Made by a program: the position numbers and the translations under genes
Origin: Stenotrophomonas_A sp036566925
GTDB taxonomy: Bacteria > Pseudomonadota > Gammaproteobacteria > Xanthomonadales > Xanthomonadaceae
DNA: 14,026 nt
Assembly: GCA_036566925.1 (NCBI GenBank)
Contig: DATCVI010000080.1
Span: 1 to 14,026 of the forward strand
Reading direction: 5' to 3'
The notes under the pieces: model-generated
Database searches by the model: none
Told to the model about the DNA's origin: nothing
What the model saw: only the letters and a program-made list of their open reading frames with translations
Shown here: positions 1 to 8,900 of the stretch, piece by piece
Numbering within the stretch: position 1 is the first letter of the stretch
Layout: every line of letters starts with the position of its first letter

Positions 1-159
1 CTGCGCGCCTACCGCGCCGCCCTCGCCCGCGGCGTCGTGCTGCGCCCGCTCGGCGACATCCTGTACTGGATGCCCCCCTACTGCGTGGACGAAGCGCAAC
101 TCGCACTCCTGGCCGAAACCACCCTGGCCGCGATCGAAGAAGCCACCGCATGCGCCTGA
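1..159 (+). CDS. bioA: Adenosylmethionine-8-amino-7-oxononanoate aminotransferase (BioA), C-terminal end only
   Basis: The frame is open from base 1 and ends at TGA 157-159, giving the last 52 residues of a gene whose start lies outside the window. BioA is the PLP-dependent enzyme that uses S-adenosylmethionine as amino donor to make 7,8-diaminopelargonate in biotin synthesis, in the cytosol. The tail contains the motif LRPLGDILYWMPPY (residues 14-27 of the visible part). This matches the class-III aminotransferase C-terminus, where BioA proteins have 'G..LRPxGxxxYxMPPY' followed by a helix that closes the small domain. The stop overlaps the rsmE start by 10 bases, so the two genes are probably co-transcribed and translationally coupled. 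The bioA-rsmE pairing is also known near the pil-chp genes of Pseudomonas. Only the tail is seen, so another class-III aminotransferase cannot be fully excluded. Confidence 0.85.
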   Translation: MRAYRAALARGVVLRPLGDILYWMPPYCVDEAQLALLAETTLAAIEEATACA

Positions 160-884
160 CCCGCTGCCACCTTGAGCACCCCCTGGCCGCCGGCGCCGAC
201 CTGCTGCTGCCCGAAACCACCGCCAACCACCTGCTGCGCGTCCTGCGCCTGGGCGAAGGCGACACCTGCATCCTGTTCAACGGCGACGGCCACGACTACC
301 CGGCCACGATCACCCTCGCCAGCAAACGCGAAGCCCGCGTGCAGGTCGGCGCACCACAGCCCGTGCACACCGAATCCCCGCGCCCGATCCTGCTGCTGCA
401 AGGCATCGCACGCGGCGAAAAGATGGACCTGATCCTGCAGAAAGCCACCGAACTCGGCGTCAGCGCGATCCTGCCCGTGAATGCCGAGCGCACCGAAGTC
501 AAACTCGACGGCCCGCGCCTGGAAAAACGCGTCGCCCACTGGCGCAGCGTGATCACCTCCGCCTGCGAACAATCCGGCCGCGCCCGCATACCGACCTTGG
601 CGATGCCGCAATCACTGGCAGCCGCCGCCGCATCCGTGCCTCAAGGCGCATTGAAACTAACGCTCGACCCCCAAGGCGAACACCGCCTGGCCACCCTGCA
701 AGCCGGCCCCGACACACCGGTGGTAGTGGCCATCGGCCCCGAAGGCGGCTGGTCCCCGAAAGACCGCCAGGCACTCACCCAAGCCGGCTTCCAGGGCCTG
801 CAACTAGGCCCCCGCATCCTGCGCACAGAAACCGCCGGCCTGGCAGCCATCGCCGCCCTGCAAGCACGCCTGGGCGACCTGTAG
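150..884 (+). CDS. rsmE: 16S rRNA (uracil1498-N3)-methyltransferase RsmE
   Basis: The 244-residue protein has the usual length for RsmE, which methylates N3 of U1498 in helix 44 of 16S rRNA on the assembled 30S subunit, using SAM. The N-terminal part (about 1-70) corresponds to the PUA-like RNA-binding domain. The rest is a SPOUT (trefoil-knot) methyltransferase domain. Family motifs are visible in order: GIARGEKMDLILQKATELGV at 85-104, EQSGR at 140-144, IGPEGGWSPKD at 195-205 and LGPRILRTETA at 219-229. The last two form the knot that binds SAM. The ATG at 150 lies inside the end of bioA (10-base overlap). It is favoured because the protein begins MRLTRCHLE, as the family normally does, and no better start is seen. 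Nothing is unusual about the sequence. Confidence 0.96.
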   Translation: MRLTRCHLEHPLAAGADLLLPETTANHLLRVLRLGEGDTCILFNGDGHDYPATITLASKREARVQVGAPQPVHTESPRPILLLQGIARGEKMDLILQKATELGVSAILPVNAERTEVKLDGPRLEKRVAHWRSVITSACEQSGRARIPTLAMPQSLAAAAASVPQGALKLTLDPQGEHRLATLQAGPDTPVVVAIGPEGGWSPKDRQALTQAGFQGLQLGPRILRTETAGLAAIAALQARLGDL

Positions 885-936
885 CCTCGCTCTTGATCTT
901 GCTCTTCCCTCCCACCCCACCCGAGCAGCCCCGACG

Positions 937-1046
937 GGCATTCGGGGGCAGGCCCTTTGCGGGACCCTTGGCGACAAGGATGTCGCCAAGGAGCCCCCAG
1001 GGATGGGTTCACGGCGTGTCCCGGAAAGGGCCTGCCCCCGGATGCC
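937..1046. repeat. Imperfect intergenic palindrome with internal hairpin (REP/MITE-like)
   Basis: A 29-base left arm (937-965) is the reverse complement of the right arm (1018-1046) with only two mismatches; one of these is a G-U pair in RNA. Inside lies a second perfect hairpin, CCTTGGCGACA (966-976) / TGTCGCCAAGG (981-991), with a 4-base AGGA loop. Bases 992-1017 are left as an unpaired asymmetric stretch. The element sits between the convergent rsmE and chpC genes, so transcripts from either side could fold it. Palindromes rich in GGGGGCAGGCCC-type sequence resemble the small dispersed intergenic repeats of Xanthomonadaceae genomes. That it is dispersed cannot be shown from a single copy. 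It could instead act simply as a factor-dependent or stem-only bidirectional terminator. Confidence 0.75.
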
Positions 1047-1082
1047 GCACGCAGCACCAAAAAGGCCGATCAACCTCCCCAG

Positions 1083-1116
1083 AAAAACAAAAAAGCAGCC
1101 TAAAAAGGCCGCTTTT
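1083..1116 (-). terminator. Intrinsic terminator of the pil-chp operon
   Basis: Read on the - strand, the 8-bp stem AGCGGCCT / AGGCTGCT (plus-strand 1106-1113 and 1094-1101, one G-T wobble) closes a TTTT loop. It is followed by a T-rich run interrupted by one G. Flanking A/T bases extend the pairing. It begins about 25 bases past the chpC stop codon, exactly where the last gene of the - strand operon should end. On the + strand the stem is followed only by TTTTCC, so it may weakly stop rsmE read-through as well. Confidence 0.8.
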
Positions 1117-1140
1117 CCGACAAACAAAATCCCATAAAAA

Positions 1141-1608
1141 CTACGCAGCGTAAGACTCCAGCACCATCGTCTCGATAGCATCCAGATCCGGCAGCAAAGC
1201 ACTCTGCTCGCCCAGCAACACCCGCATATGCACCCCCTGCGGCAAAGCCTCCTCAGAAGCATCGGCCAGCAACCCATCGCGCGGCACAGAGATCAACTGC
1301 GGAAACGACACCGTCAGCAGCGCGAAATACGGCAACGCCGCATTCCCACCCAGCGCCTTCAACACCACGATCTTGTTATTGACGGCCGTCGGCTCCTCGC
1401 CCAACCCGCTCAAGCGCGCGAACGACAACAGCGGCACCTTCCAACCGTGCCAGGCAATCTGCCCCACCAACCAACGCGGCGCATCGACCACCGGCTCGAC
1501 CGCAACGCGCGACATCACCTCGGCCACCGTCGCATTCGGCAGCAGCACCCGCTCCTCACCCGCCTGGATCAGGACGCCGCGGATTTCGTCGTTATTGGCG
1601 TAGCTCAT
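1141..1608 (-). CDS. chpC: CheW-like adaptor of the Pil-Chp system (ChpC)
   Basis: The 155-residue soluble protein consists of essentially one CheW domain (about 10-150), an SH3-like double barrel that bridges receptors and the CheA-type kinase. Visible CheW features include the strand pattern around VLLPNATVAEVMSR (21-34), WLVGQIAWHGWKVPLLSF (46-63) and the later IVVLKAL and YFALLTV strands. In P. aeruginosa ChpC is one of two CheW homologues of this pathway, PilI being the other; the position directly after chpB supports chpC. The ATG at 1608-1606 has a strong ribosome binding site (AGGAG, five bases upstream). The gene starts 18 bases after the chpB-like stop and is the last gene before the terminator. 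The distal genes of the P. aeruginosa cluster, chpD and chpE, are not present. Confidence 0.88.
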   Translation of the reverse strand: MSYANNDEIRGVLIQAGEERVLLPNATVAEVMSRVAVEPVVDAPRWLVGQIAWHGWKVPLLSFARLSGLGEEPTAVNNKIVVLKALGGNAALPYFALLTVSFPQLISVPRDGLLADASEEALPQGVHMRVLLGEQSALLPDLDAIETMVLESYAA

Positions 1609-1626
1609 GCAAACTCCTGTGGACCA

Positions 1627-2943
1627 TCAAACCGGCCAACGCTCGGCCAACGCCTGCGCCAGCTGCACGGGATCACCCGAAGCACGACCGTCCTGGACCA
1701 GGCGCATCGCCGCCGCCGGGTCATAGCACCCCTCGGCCGACTGCCCGGCCACCCAGGCACCCTGCTCGGCCAGCGCCAGCACATCGGCCACCAGGGCCTC
1801 GCTGGCACCGCTGAGCAACAGCACCGCACTATCTGCCGGCGGCAATGCCGGCACCAACGCCGGCGTGCCACTGCCTTCGACGAACGACAGACCCGCATCG
1901 CCGGCCTGCAGGCCCACGCCGTCGGGCAGGATGTAGGCCTTGCCCGCCACCGCCAGCCCCGCCTCCGCCAATTCCACCGGCAACGCCGAGACGCGCCCCA
2001 TCTGCCGCACGAGGTTGCCGTACTGGCCGCCTTCCAGCGCCATCCGGATCAACACCGCACGCGGGAATTGCGCCGGCAACGCGCCCAGCAGGCGGCGAAT
2101 CGCATCCGGCCCGCCGATGCCGGCCATCACCAACACGGCGCCGTGCGCCTTGACGGCCTCGGCTTCCGGGTTGAGGTCGACCAGCGACAGGCCGCTGCTG
2201 GGAATATGGTCGAACTGGGCTTCGCCGCGCGGACGCTCGACGATCTCCACTTCCTCGACCAGGTCCCAGGTACTGGAATCGCCCAGCGCCGAGGCCGCCG
2301 TCGGGGCCGCCGTCGGCGTCGCCACCGGTGCGCGGTCGGCCACCGGATTGTCGACCGCGAAAGGATTATCGATCGGCTCGAGCATCGGCCTGGCGGCCGG
2401 CTCGCTGGCGGGCGGCTCGACCTCAAGGCTCAACTCGACCGGCGCGAACAGCGTATCGCCCGGCACTTCATCCAGCGCCTGCGCCGCCGCTTGCAGATGG
2501 TGAGCCACCGGCTGCTCGGAATGCAGCTGCGCCGGCGTGGTCGGCAAGCCCGGTTCCGGCGCCCAGCTCGGCTCCTGCTCGGCACCGGGCGGCAACACGT
2601 CGCCATGTCCGTGCAGCTTCGCTGCCAGGTGCCTAGCCCAACGCTGCGCATCCCAGCCTTCGCGGCGCGCGGCCAGCTCGGCCTCGTCGAAGATCACCGT
2701 CAGGCCAGGCTGTTGCAGCACCGACTCCAACGCTTCGAGCGCTTCCTCAATGGCCGGCTCCAGCGCCACCAGCACCGCGGCGGGCTGGGCGTCGGCCAGG
2801 GTGCGCGCATCGATCGCGCCCGGCTCGTCTTCCAGCACCACGCGCGCGCCGATCAGCGACAGCGCCTCGCGCATCCTTTCACGCGCCGGGCCATGACGGC
2901 CCAGCAGCGCCACCGGGGTTCCCGGCTCGTTACTCGCGGACAC
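1627..2943 (-). CDS. chpB: Degenerate CheB-like protein (ChpB-like), probably not an active methylesterase
   Basis: The protein has 438 residues. Residues about 9-110 look like a receiver fold without its active site: no acidic pair after the first strand (VALLGRHGPAR), and no Asp where strand 3 ends (VLVALEP). About 115-265 is a Pro/Ala/Glu-rich linker. About 266-438 aligns with the CheB methylesterase domain: AVLVMAGIGGPDAIRRLL (269-286), KAYILPDG (335-342), LLLSGA (375-380) and QGAWVAGQSAEGC. Compared by eye with Salmonella CheB, the nucleophile Ser of GASTGG is Gly275, the His of QHM is Ala302 and the Asp of GMGNDG is Ala383, so the whole triad is missing. The gene starts with GTG and overlaps the end of chpA by 14 bases, so it is probably coupled to it. 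P. aeruginosa ChpB is shorter (about 340 residues) and has a functional-looking triad. A structural or scaffolding role is my inference. Confidence 0.8.
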   Translation of the reverse strand: MSASNEPGTPVALLGRHGPARERMREALSLIGARVVLEDEPGAIDARTLADAQPAAVLVALEPAIEEALEALESVLQQPGLTVIFDEAELAARREGWDAQRWARHLAAKLHGHGDVLPPGAEQEPSWAPEPGLPTTPAQLHSEQPVAHHLQAAAQALDEVPGDTLFAPVELSLEVEPPASEPAARPMLEPIDNPFAVDNPVADRAPVATPTAAPTAASALGDSSTWDLVEEVEIVERPRGEAQFDHIPSSGLSLVDLNPEAEAVKAHGAVLVMAGIGGPDAIRRLLGALPAQFPRAVLIRMALEGGQYGNLVRQMGRVSALPVELAEAGLAVAGKAYILPDGVGLQAGDAGLSFVEGSGTPALVPALPPADSAVLLLSGASEALVADVLALAEQGAWVAGQSAEGCYDPAAAMRLVQDGRASGDPVQLAQALAERWPV

Positions 2944-5900
2944 GGGCGATACCCAACAGGTCGTACACGTTTCGCATCAGATCCAACTCTTGGTAAGGCT
3001 TGCCCAGGTAGCGCTGTACGCCGATCTCGAACGCGCGCTGGCGGTGCTTGTCGCCGCTGCGCGAGGTGATCATCACGATCGGCACGTCCTTGAAGCGCGC
3101 ATCGGCGCGCATCGCGGTCGCCAGCTCGTAGCCGTCCATGCGCGGCATTTCGATATCCAGCAGCATCAGGTCGGGCACGCGCTCTTCCAGTTGCTCCAGC
3201 GCTTCGACACCGTCGCGAGCGACCGCGACTTCGAAGTTGTGGCGCTCCAGCACGCGACCGGTGACCTTGCGCATGGTCAGCGAATCGTCCACCACCATCA
3301 CCAGCGGCACGCGGCGCGAGGTTTCCGGCAACGGTTCGGCAGCGGCGCGCACTGGCTGGGCCAGGTGGCGACGCACCAGCGGGGCGACGTCGAGGATCAC
3401 CACCACGCGGCCATCGCCGGTGATGGTGGCACCGTAGATACCCGGCACCGAGGCGATCTGCAGGCCGACCGGCTTGACCACGATTTCGCGGTTGCCCAGC
3501 ACCTGGTCGATCGCCACCGCCGCGCGCAAGTCACCGGCACGGACCAGCAGCAGCGGAATCTGTGCGGCGCCGTCGGCATTGGCCGCGGCCTGGCCGACCA
3601 GCGAGCCGAGATCCTGCAGCGCGTATTCCTCGCCGGCGTAGTGGTAGCCACCCTCACCCGACTCGTAACGGGTGCGGGCGATGCGGCCGATACCGCTGAC
3701 CGAGGCGACCGGCACCGCGAAGGTGGTCTCGCCGATGCGCACGAACACCGCCTGGGTGACCGCCAGCGTCTGCGGCAGGCGCAGGGTGAAGACCACGCCC
3801 TGGCCGCGCACGGAGTGGATGTCCACCGAGCCGCCGAGCTGGCGCACTTCGTTGCGCACCACGTCCATGCCGACGCCACGGCCGGCCAGCTGGCTGACCG
3901 ATTCGGAGGTGCTGAAGCCGGCGGCGAAGATCAGCTGGTCCAGCTCGGTCTCGCTGAGCTGCGCGCCCGGTGCGACCAGGCCGCGCTGCTCGCCACGGCG
4001 ACGGATCGCCTCGCGATCCAGGCCGGCGCCGTCGTCGGACACTTCCAGCACGATTTCCGAACCTTCGCGGCGCAGCTTGATCGCGATGGTGCCTTCTTCC
4101 GGCTTGCCTGCCTCGCGACGTGCCTTGGGCTTTTCCAGGCCATGGGCGACCGAGTTGCGCAGCATGTGTTCCAGCGGCGCGACCATGCGGTCCAGGACGT
4201 TGCGGTCGAGTTCGCCGTGGGTGCCTTCCAGCACCAGGTGAACCTGCTTGCCGGTGTCGGTGGCGGCTTGTCGAACCACCCGGCGCAGACGCGGCACCAG
4301 GCCGTCGAACGGCACCATGCGCGCACGCATCAAGCCGTCCTGCAGTTCCGAGCTGACGCGCGACTGCTGTTGCAGCAGCATGTCGTACTGGCGCGCGAGG
4401 TCGTCGAGCACGCCTTGCAGGCCGCTCAAGTCCGCCGCCGATTCGTTCAGCGCGCGGCTGAGCTGCTGCAGGGTGGAGAAGCGGTCCAGTTCGAGCGGAT
4501 CGAACGCCGGGTCGCCCTGGTCCTGCTCGCGCTGGTAGCGGGCGACGATCTGCGCTTCGGTTTCCAGGTCCAGGCGCCGCAACTGGTCGCGCAGACGCGC
4601 GTTGGTGCGGTCCAGTTCGCTCATGGCGCCCCGGAAGGCGCCCAGCTGCTGTTCCAGGCGCGAGCGGTAGATCGCCACTTCGCCGGCGTGGTTGACCAGG
4701 CTGTCGAGCAGGTCGGCGCGCACGCGTACCTGTTCCTGCGGCGCGCGCGCCGGGCCCAGTTCCTCGTCGACCACACCTTCGACCGGCACCGGGGCCGACA
4801 GCGGCGTGACCGCCACCGGTTCGACTGCGGCACTGATCATGCGCGCCACATCGGTATCGGCCGCCGGCACCGCGCGACCCTGGGTACGCGCCTCGAAGGC
4901 GTCGATCAGGTCGTGCGGCATCAGCACCGCGCGATGCTCGCCGGTACGGGTCAGCAGCTGGTGCAGGCGATCGAAACCACGCTCGAACAGGCGCACGTCG
5001 TCGCGACCGATGTCGGTGCGGTTGGCGGCCACCTGTTCCAGCAGCGATTCGATGCCGTGGCCGAGATCGCCGATGGCATTGATGCCGGCCATGCGCGCGC
5101 CACCCTTGAGGGTGTGCAGGTCGCGCTGCAGCCCGGCCACCAGCTCGCGGTCGTCCGGGGTCTTGCGCAGGCCGGCGATGAGGCCGTCGCAATGGTCGAG
5201 CAGGTCCTTGCCTTCTTCGACGAAGATGTCGACCAGCTCGCGATCCAGTTCGCTGAAGTCCAGCGGGCCGGCGTCGACATCGACGGCCTGGGTGTCAGCG
5301 TCCTCGGCCACGACGGCTTCGACGGCCGCGACTTCGGCTTCGGCTTCAATTTCAACTTCAACGACCGGCTCGGCCACGCTCTCGGCGACCGCTTCGGCGA
5401 CGATTTCTTCTTCCAGCTCAGGCTCGCCAGGCGCGGTAGCGTCGATCACCTCGGCGGCGTCGAACGCGGTCTGCGCTTCCACTTCCGGCGCGGTCTCGGC
5501 CACTGCGGCGATGATTTCTTCGGCCGCCCATGCCGGCGCCGACGGCTCGGCGGTGGCTTCCACCACGGCCTCGACCTGCTCGGGGCTGAAAGCCACGAGC
5601 TCGGACACCTCGGCTTCCGGCGTCGCCAGCTCGACTTCCTCGATCTGCCAGCTCTCTTCGGAAGCCGGTGCCTGGGCGCTGTCGAAGTTCTCCACCGCGA
5701 AGGCGGCGATCTCTTCGGACGGCGTCTCTTCGGACGGCGTCGGCCTGCCCGCCGGCTCCAAGGCTTCGAAAGCGGCAATTGCATCGGCGAAACCGTCGTC
5801 GGCGTCGTCGCGACCGTCGAACGTCAGCGCTTCGTCGGCGTTCGAATCCGGCGCCACCGGCATCGGCATTTCGATTTCTTCCACCGCCATGCCAGCGAAA

Positions 5901-8900
5901 GGATCGGCCGGGGGGGGCGCGCTGGCGCCGCCGGACAAACCGGCGATCTGCGGGTCCAGATAGGCGCCCAGGTCCTGCACGCCGGTGAGGTCCTCTTCGC
6001 CCAGCGGCAACAGGCCCTCGTGTTCGTCGTCGGCCAGCACGTGCTGCGGCGGCCATTGCGCTTCGGGCAGGGTATCGACCAGGGCGCGCAGGCGCATGGC
6101 GAGGTCGGCAAACGACGGAATGCGCGGCGATTCGGCCTGCAGCGCAGCCACCGTAGTGGCGATCGCTGCGGCGACGTCGGCAATGCCGTCCACGCCTTCC
6201 ACGCCCGGGGTGCGAGCGGCGGCCAGCGAGCGCTTGACGAAGGTTTCGGCCGGCGTGGTGACGGCGGTGATCTCCGGCACGTCGGTCATCGCGAACGCGC
6301 CGCTCATGGTGTGCACCGCGCGCAGCAGCTCTTCGCTGACCGGCTGCGGCAGCGGACGCGCGCCGGCCAACCAGGCGTGCACGGTCTCCAGGTGGGTGGC
6401 GACCTCGGCTTCGAGGATCTCGCGCAACACCGCATCGACCGACGCCGGCGTGCCTTCGGCAACCACCGCGGCCACCGCGGCCACCGGAGCGACGGGCGCA
6501 ACCGCAACCACTTCGATCGCCTTCGGCGCGACCGGCACGTACCAGGCCTCCTCGCCGGCAGCGATGCGATCGGCCACGGTCTGCATTTCAATCAGGTCCG
6601 CTTCGATGCGGCCGGCGCCACGCAGCGCGGCGTTGAGCTGCGGCAGCACGTGGTAGGCCTGCTCGACCATCGCCACCACCGCCGGGCTGGCGGGGCGCGA
6701 GCCATCGAGCACGCGGTTGAGCATGCCCTCGATCTTCCAGCTGAACTCGCCCAGGGTACGTGCGCCCACCAGGCGGCCACTGCCCTTGAGGGTATGGAAC
6801 ACGCGGCGGATCGGGCGCAGGGTCTCGACACTGGCCGGAGCGGCGCGCCAGGCCGGGAGCAGCTGGCCCAGGTTGACCAACTCTTCGTCGAACTCCTCGA
6901 GGAAGACGTCGCGGATATCGCTGTCGATCTCGTTGCCGTCGTCCTCGAAACCGCCTTCCAGCGGGGCCGGGACTTCGGCCGCCACGGGCGCGGCAGCTTC
7001 GGCAACGGGGTCGGGTTCGGTGCTGAAGCCGGCCGCCGCTGCGTCCAGCTCGGCCAGGAACGCCGAAGAGGCGTCGTCCAGCTCGATCTTGCCGATGGTG
7101 CCTTCCTGCACCTGCGAGCGGTCTTCGCCGCTCGTGGCTTCGGCTTCGAGGAACGCCGGCAGCGTGGCTTCGAACGACTCGACGAACGGGCTGTCGGTGT
7201 CCAGGGCCGGGTCGGCCGGATCGTAGGCGCGCGGCGCTTCCAGCGCATCTTCAGCCTGTTCCGGCGCGATCTCCGGCAACGGCGGCAGCGGCGGCAACGC
7301 GTCGGCGGCGTCGAGCGTCAGCGGCGACGCCTGCGTGCTGTAAGGCGCGGCTTCTTCGGCGACGATCGTCTCGGTCGCCTCGCCTTCCAACTGGCTGGCG
7401 TCGAAGTGATAGCTGACCTCGGCCGCTTCCTGGCCGAGGTCCTGCTCGGCCGAGACCGGGTCGAACGACGGCGCGTGGCCGGCCATGTTCCAGTCGCCGG
7501 TGCTCGGCATCTGGCCGCCGTCGGCGGACAGGTCCAGCGGCACGATCGCTGCGATTTCATAGGCAGCATGGCCGCCCTGTTCGGCAGCCACCGGGTCGAA
7601 GCTGAGCGGCGCATCCGCCGGCAGGGGCGCTTCGTGCTGCAGCGTCCACTCGAAGCCCGCGGCGGTCACGTGCAGGCCTTCCGGCAGCGGGGTGATCTCG
7701 GCAACGGTCACTTCGTGGGTGGCGACCGCTTCGGCGACATAGCGCTCGGCAACGACTGGCTCGGCCTGGAGGGTCTCGGCGACGGCTTCCAGCTCGACGG
7801 TCTCGATCTGCACCGGCTCAGGCTCGACCACTTCGAGCGCGGCGGGCGCCGGCGCCACTGGCAGTACCGGTGGCTCGACTGCGACCGGTGCGGTGAAGGT
7901 GGCAACCGGGCTCGGCGGCAGCGCCGCTTCGTCCTTGGACGGCAGCGGCCAGTAACGCAGGGTTTCCAGGCTGCTGCGGGTGATGTCGAGGATTTCCTCG
8001 CGGCCCGGGCGACGCTCGCGCAAGGCTTCGAGGTAGTACTCCAGGCTGGCCATCGCATCGGCCAGGGTGTCGAGCTGGCGGCCACTGGGCACGCGCTGGC
8101 GATCGATCAGCTCGCGCTGGATGTAGCGGCGCACGCCTTCGAGGTAATCGGCAGGCTCCGGCAGTTCGAGGATGCGCAACGCACCGCCGACTTCGCCGAG
8201 CAGGTGCGGCACCTCGGTCAGGCGGCTGTGGTCCCAGTTGGTCTCGATGAAGGCGACGAAATGCTCGCGGGCGGCGCCGAAGTTGGCGATCGCCTCATGC
8301 GCCAGCACTTCCAGCGTGCGCCGCACTTCGGCGGCGTTGGCATTGACGCTGACATCGTCGTCGTTGCTGGCATCGGCGCCGAGGCGGGCGACCTGGTCGT
8401 CCAGCGAGGCGTCGACATACAGCAGCGCACCGGCGATATCGAGCAGCAGGCTTTCGTCGACCTGTTGCTGGCCTTCGACGATACGACGCAGGGCATCGCG
8501 CTGCTGCACCACGACATTGCGCGCCACGCCCAGGCCCATCATGCCGAGCGTGTCGGCGACGCTGCCCAGGTCGGTGACCTGGGCCTGCAGTTCGGCGACG
8601 TCGCCGCCGGTGCGCAGGTGAAGGTCGAGCGCGTCCTTGACCCGCAGCAGTTCTTCCTTGACCGCGTTGCCAACCGTGTCGAGCAGCTCACGATTGCGGC
8701 CGCTGAGGCTGCCGCGAGCGTGGTCGAGTTCGGCTTCGGTCGCATTGCCGGCCTGCGGATCGAAAGCGAACAGCACGCTCTCGTTGAGCACCGCTTCGCC
8801 GCGCATGGAACGAATTTCGTTGAGCAGCGGCAGCAGCACGATCGGGATATCGCGATGGCCGTTCTGCAGGCGCTCCAGGTAATCGGGCAGCAGCACGGTG

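Noticed and set aside
893..1153. An 86-codon + strand frame across the rsmE-chpC intergenic region.
   Set aside because: It consists of the palindrome and terminator sequence read through. Both arms of the repeat are translated, which is not expected of a protein gene.
1228..3069. A 613-codon + strand frame antisense to chpC and the chpB-like gene.
   Set aside because: It has the same mirror-codon effect; the product is Arg/Gln/His-rich without recognisable motifs, and the opposite strand has clear CheW and CheB-like domains.
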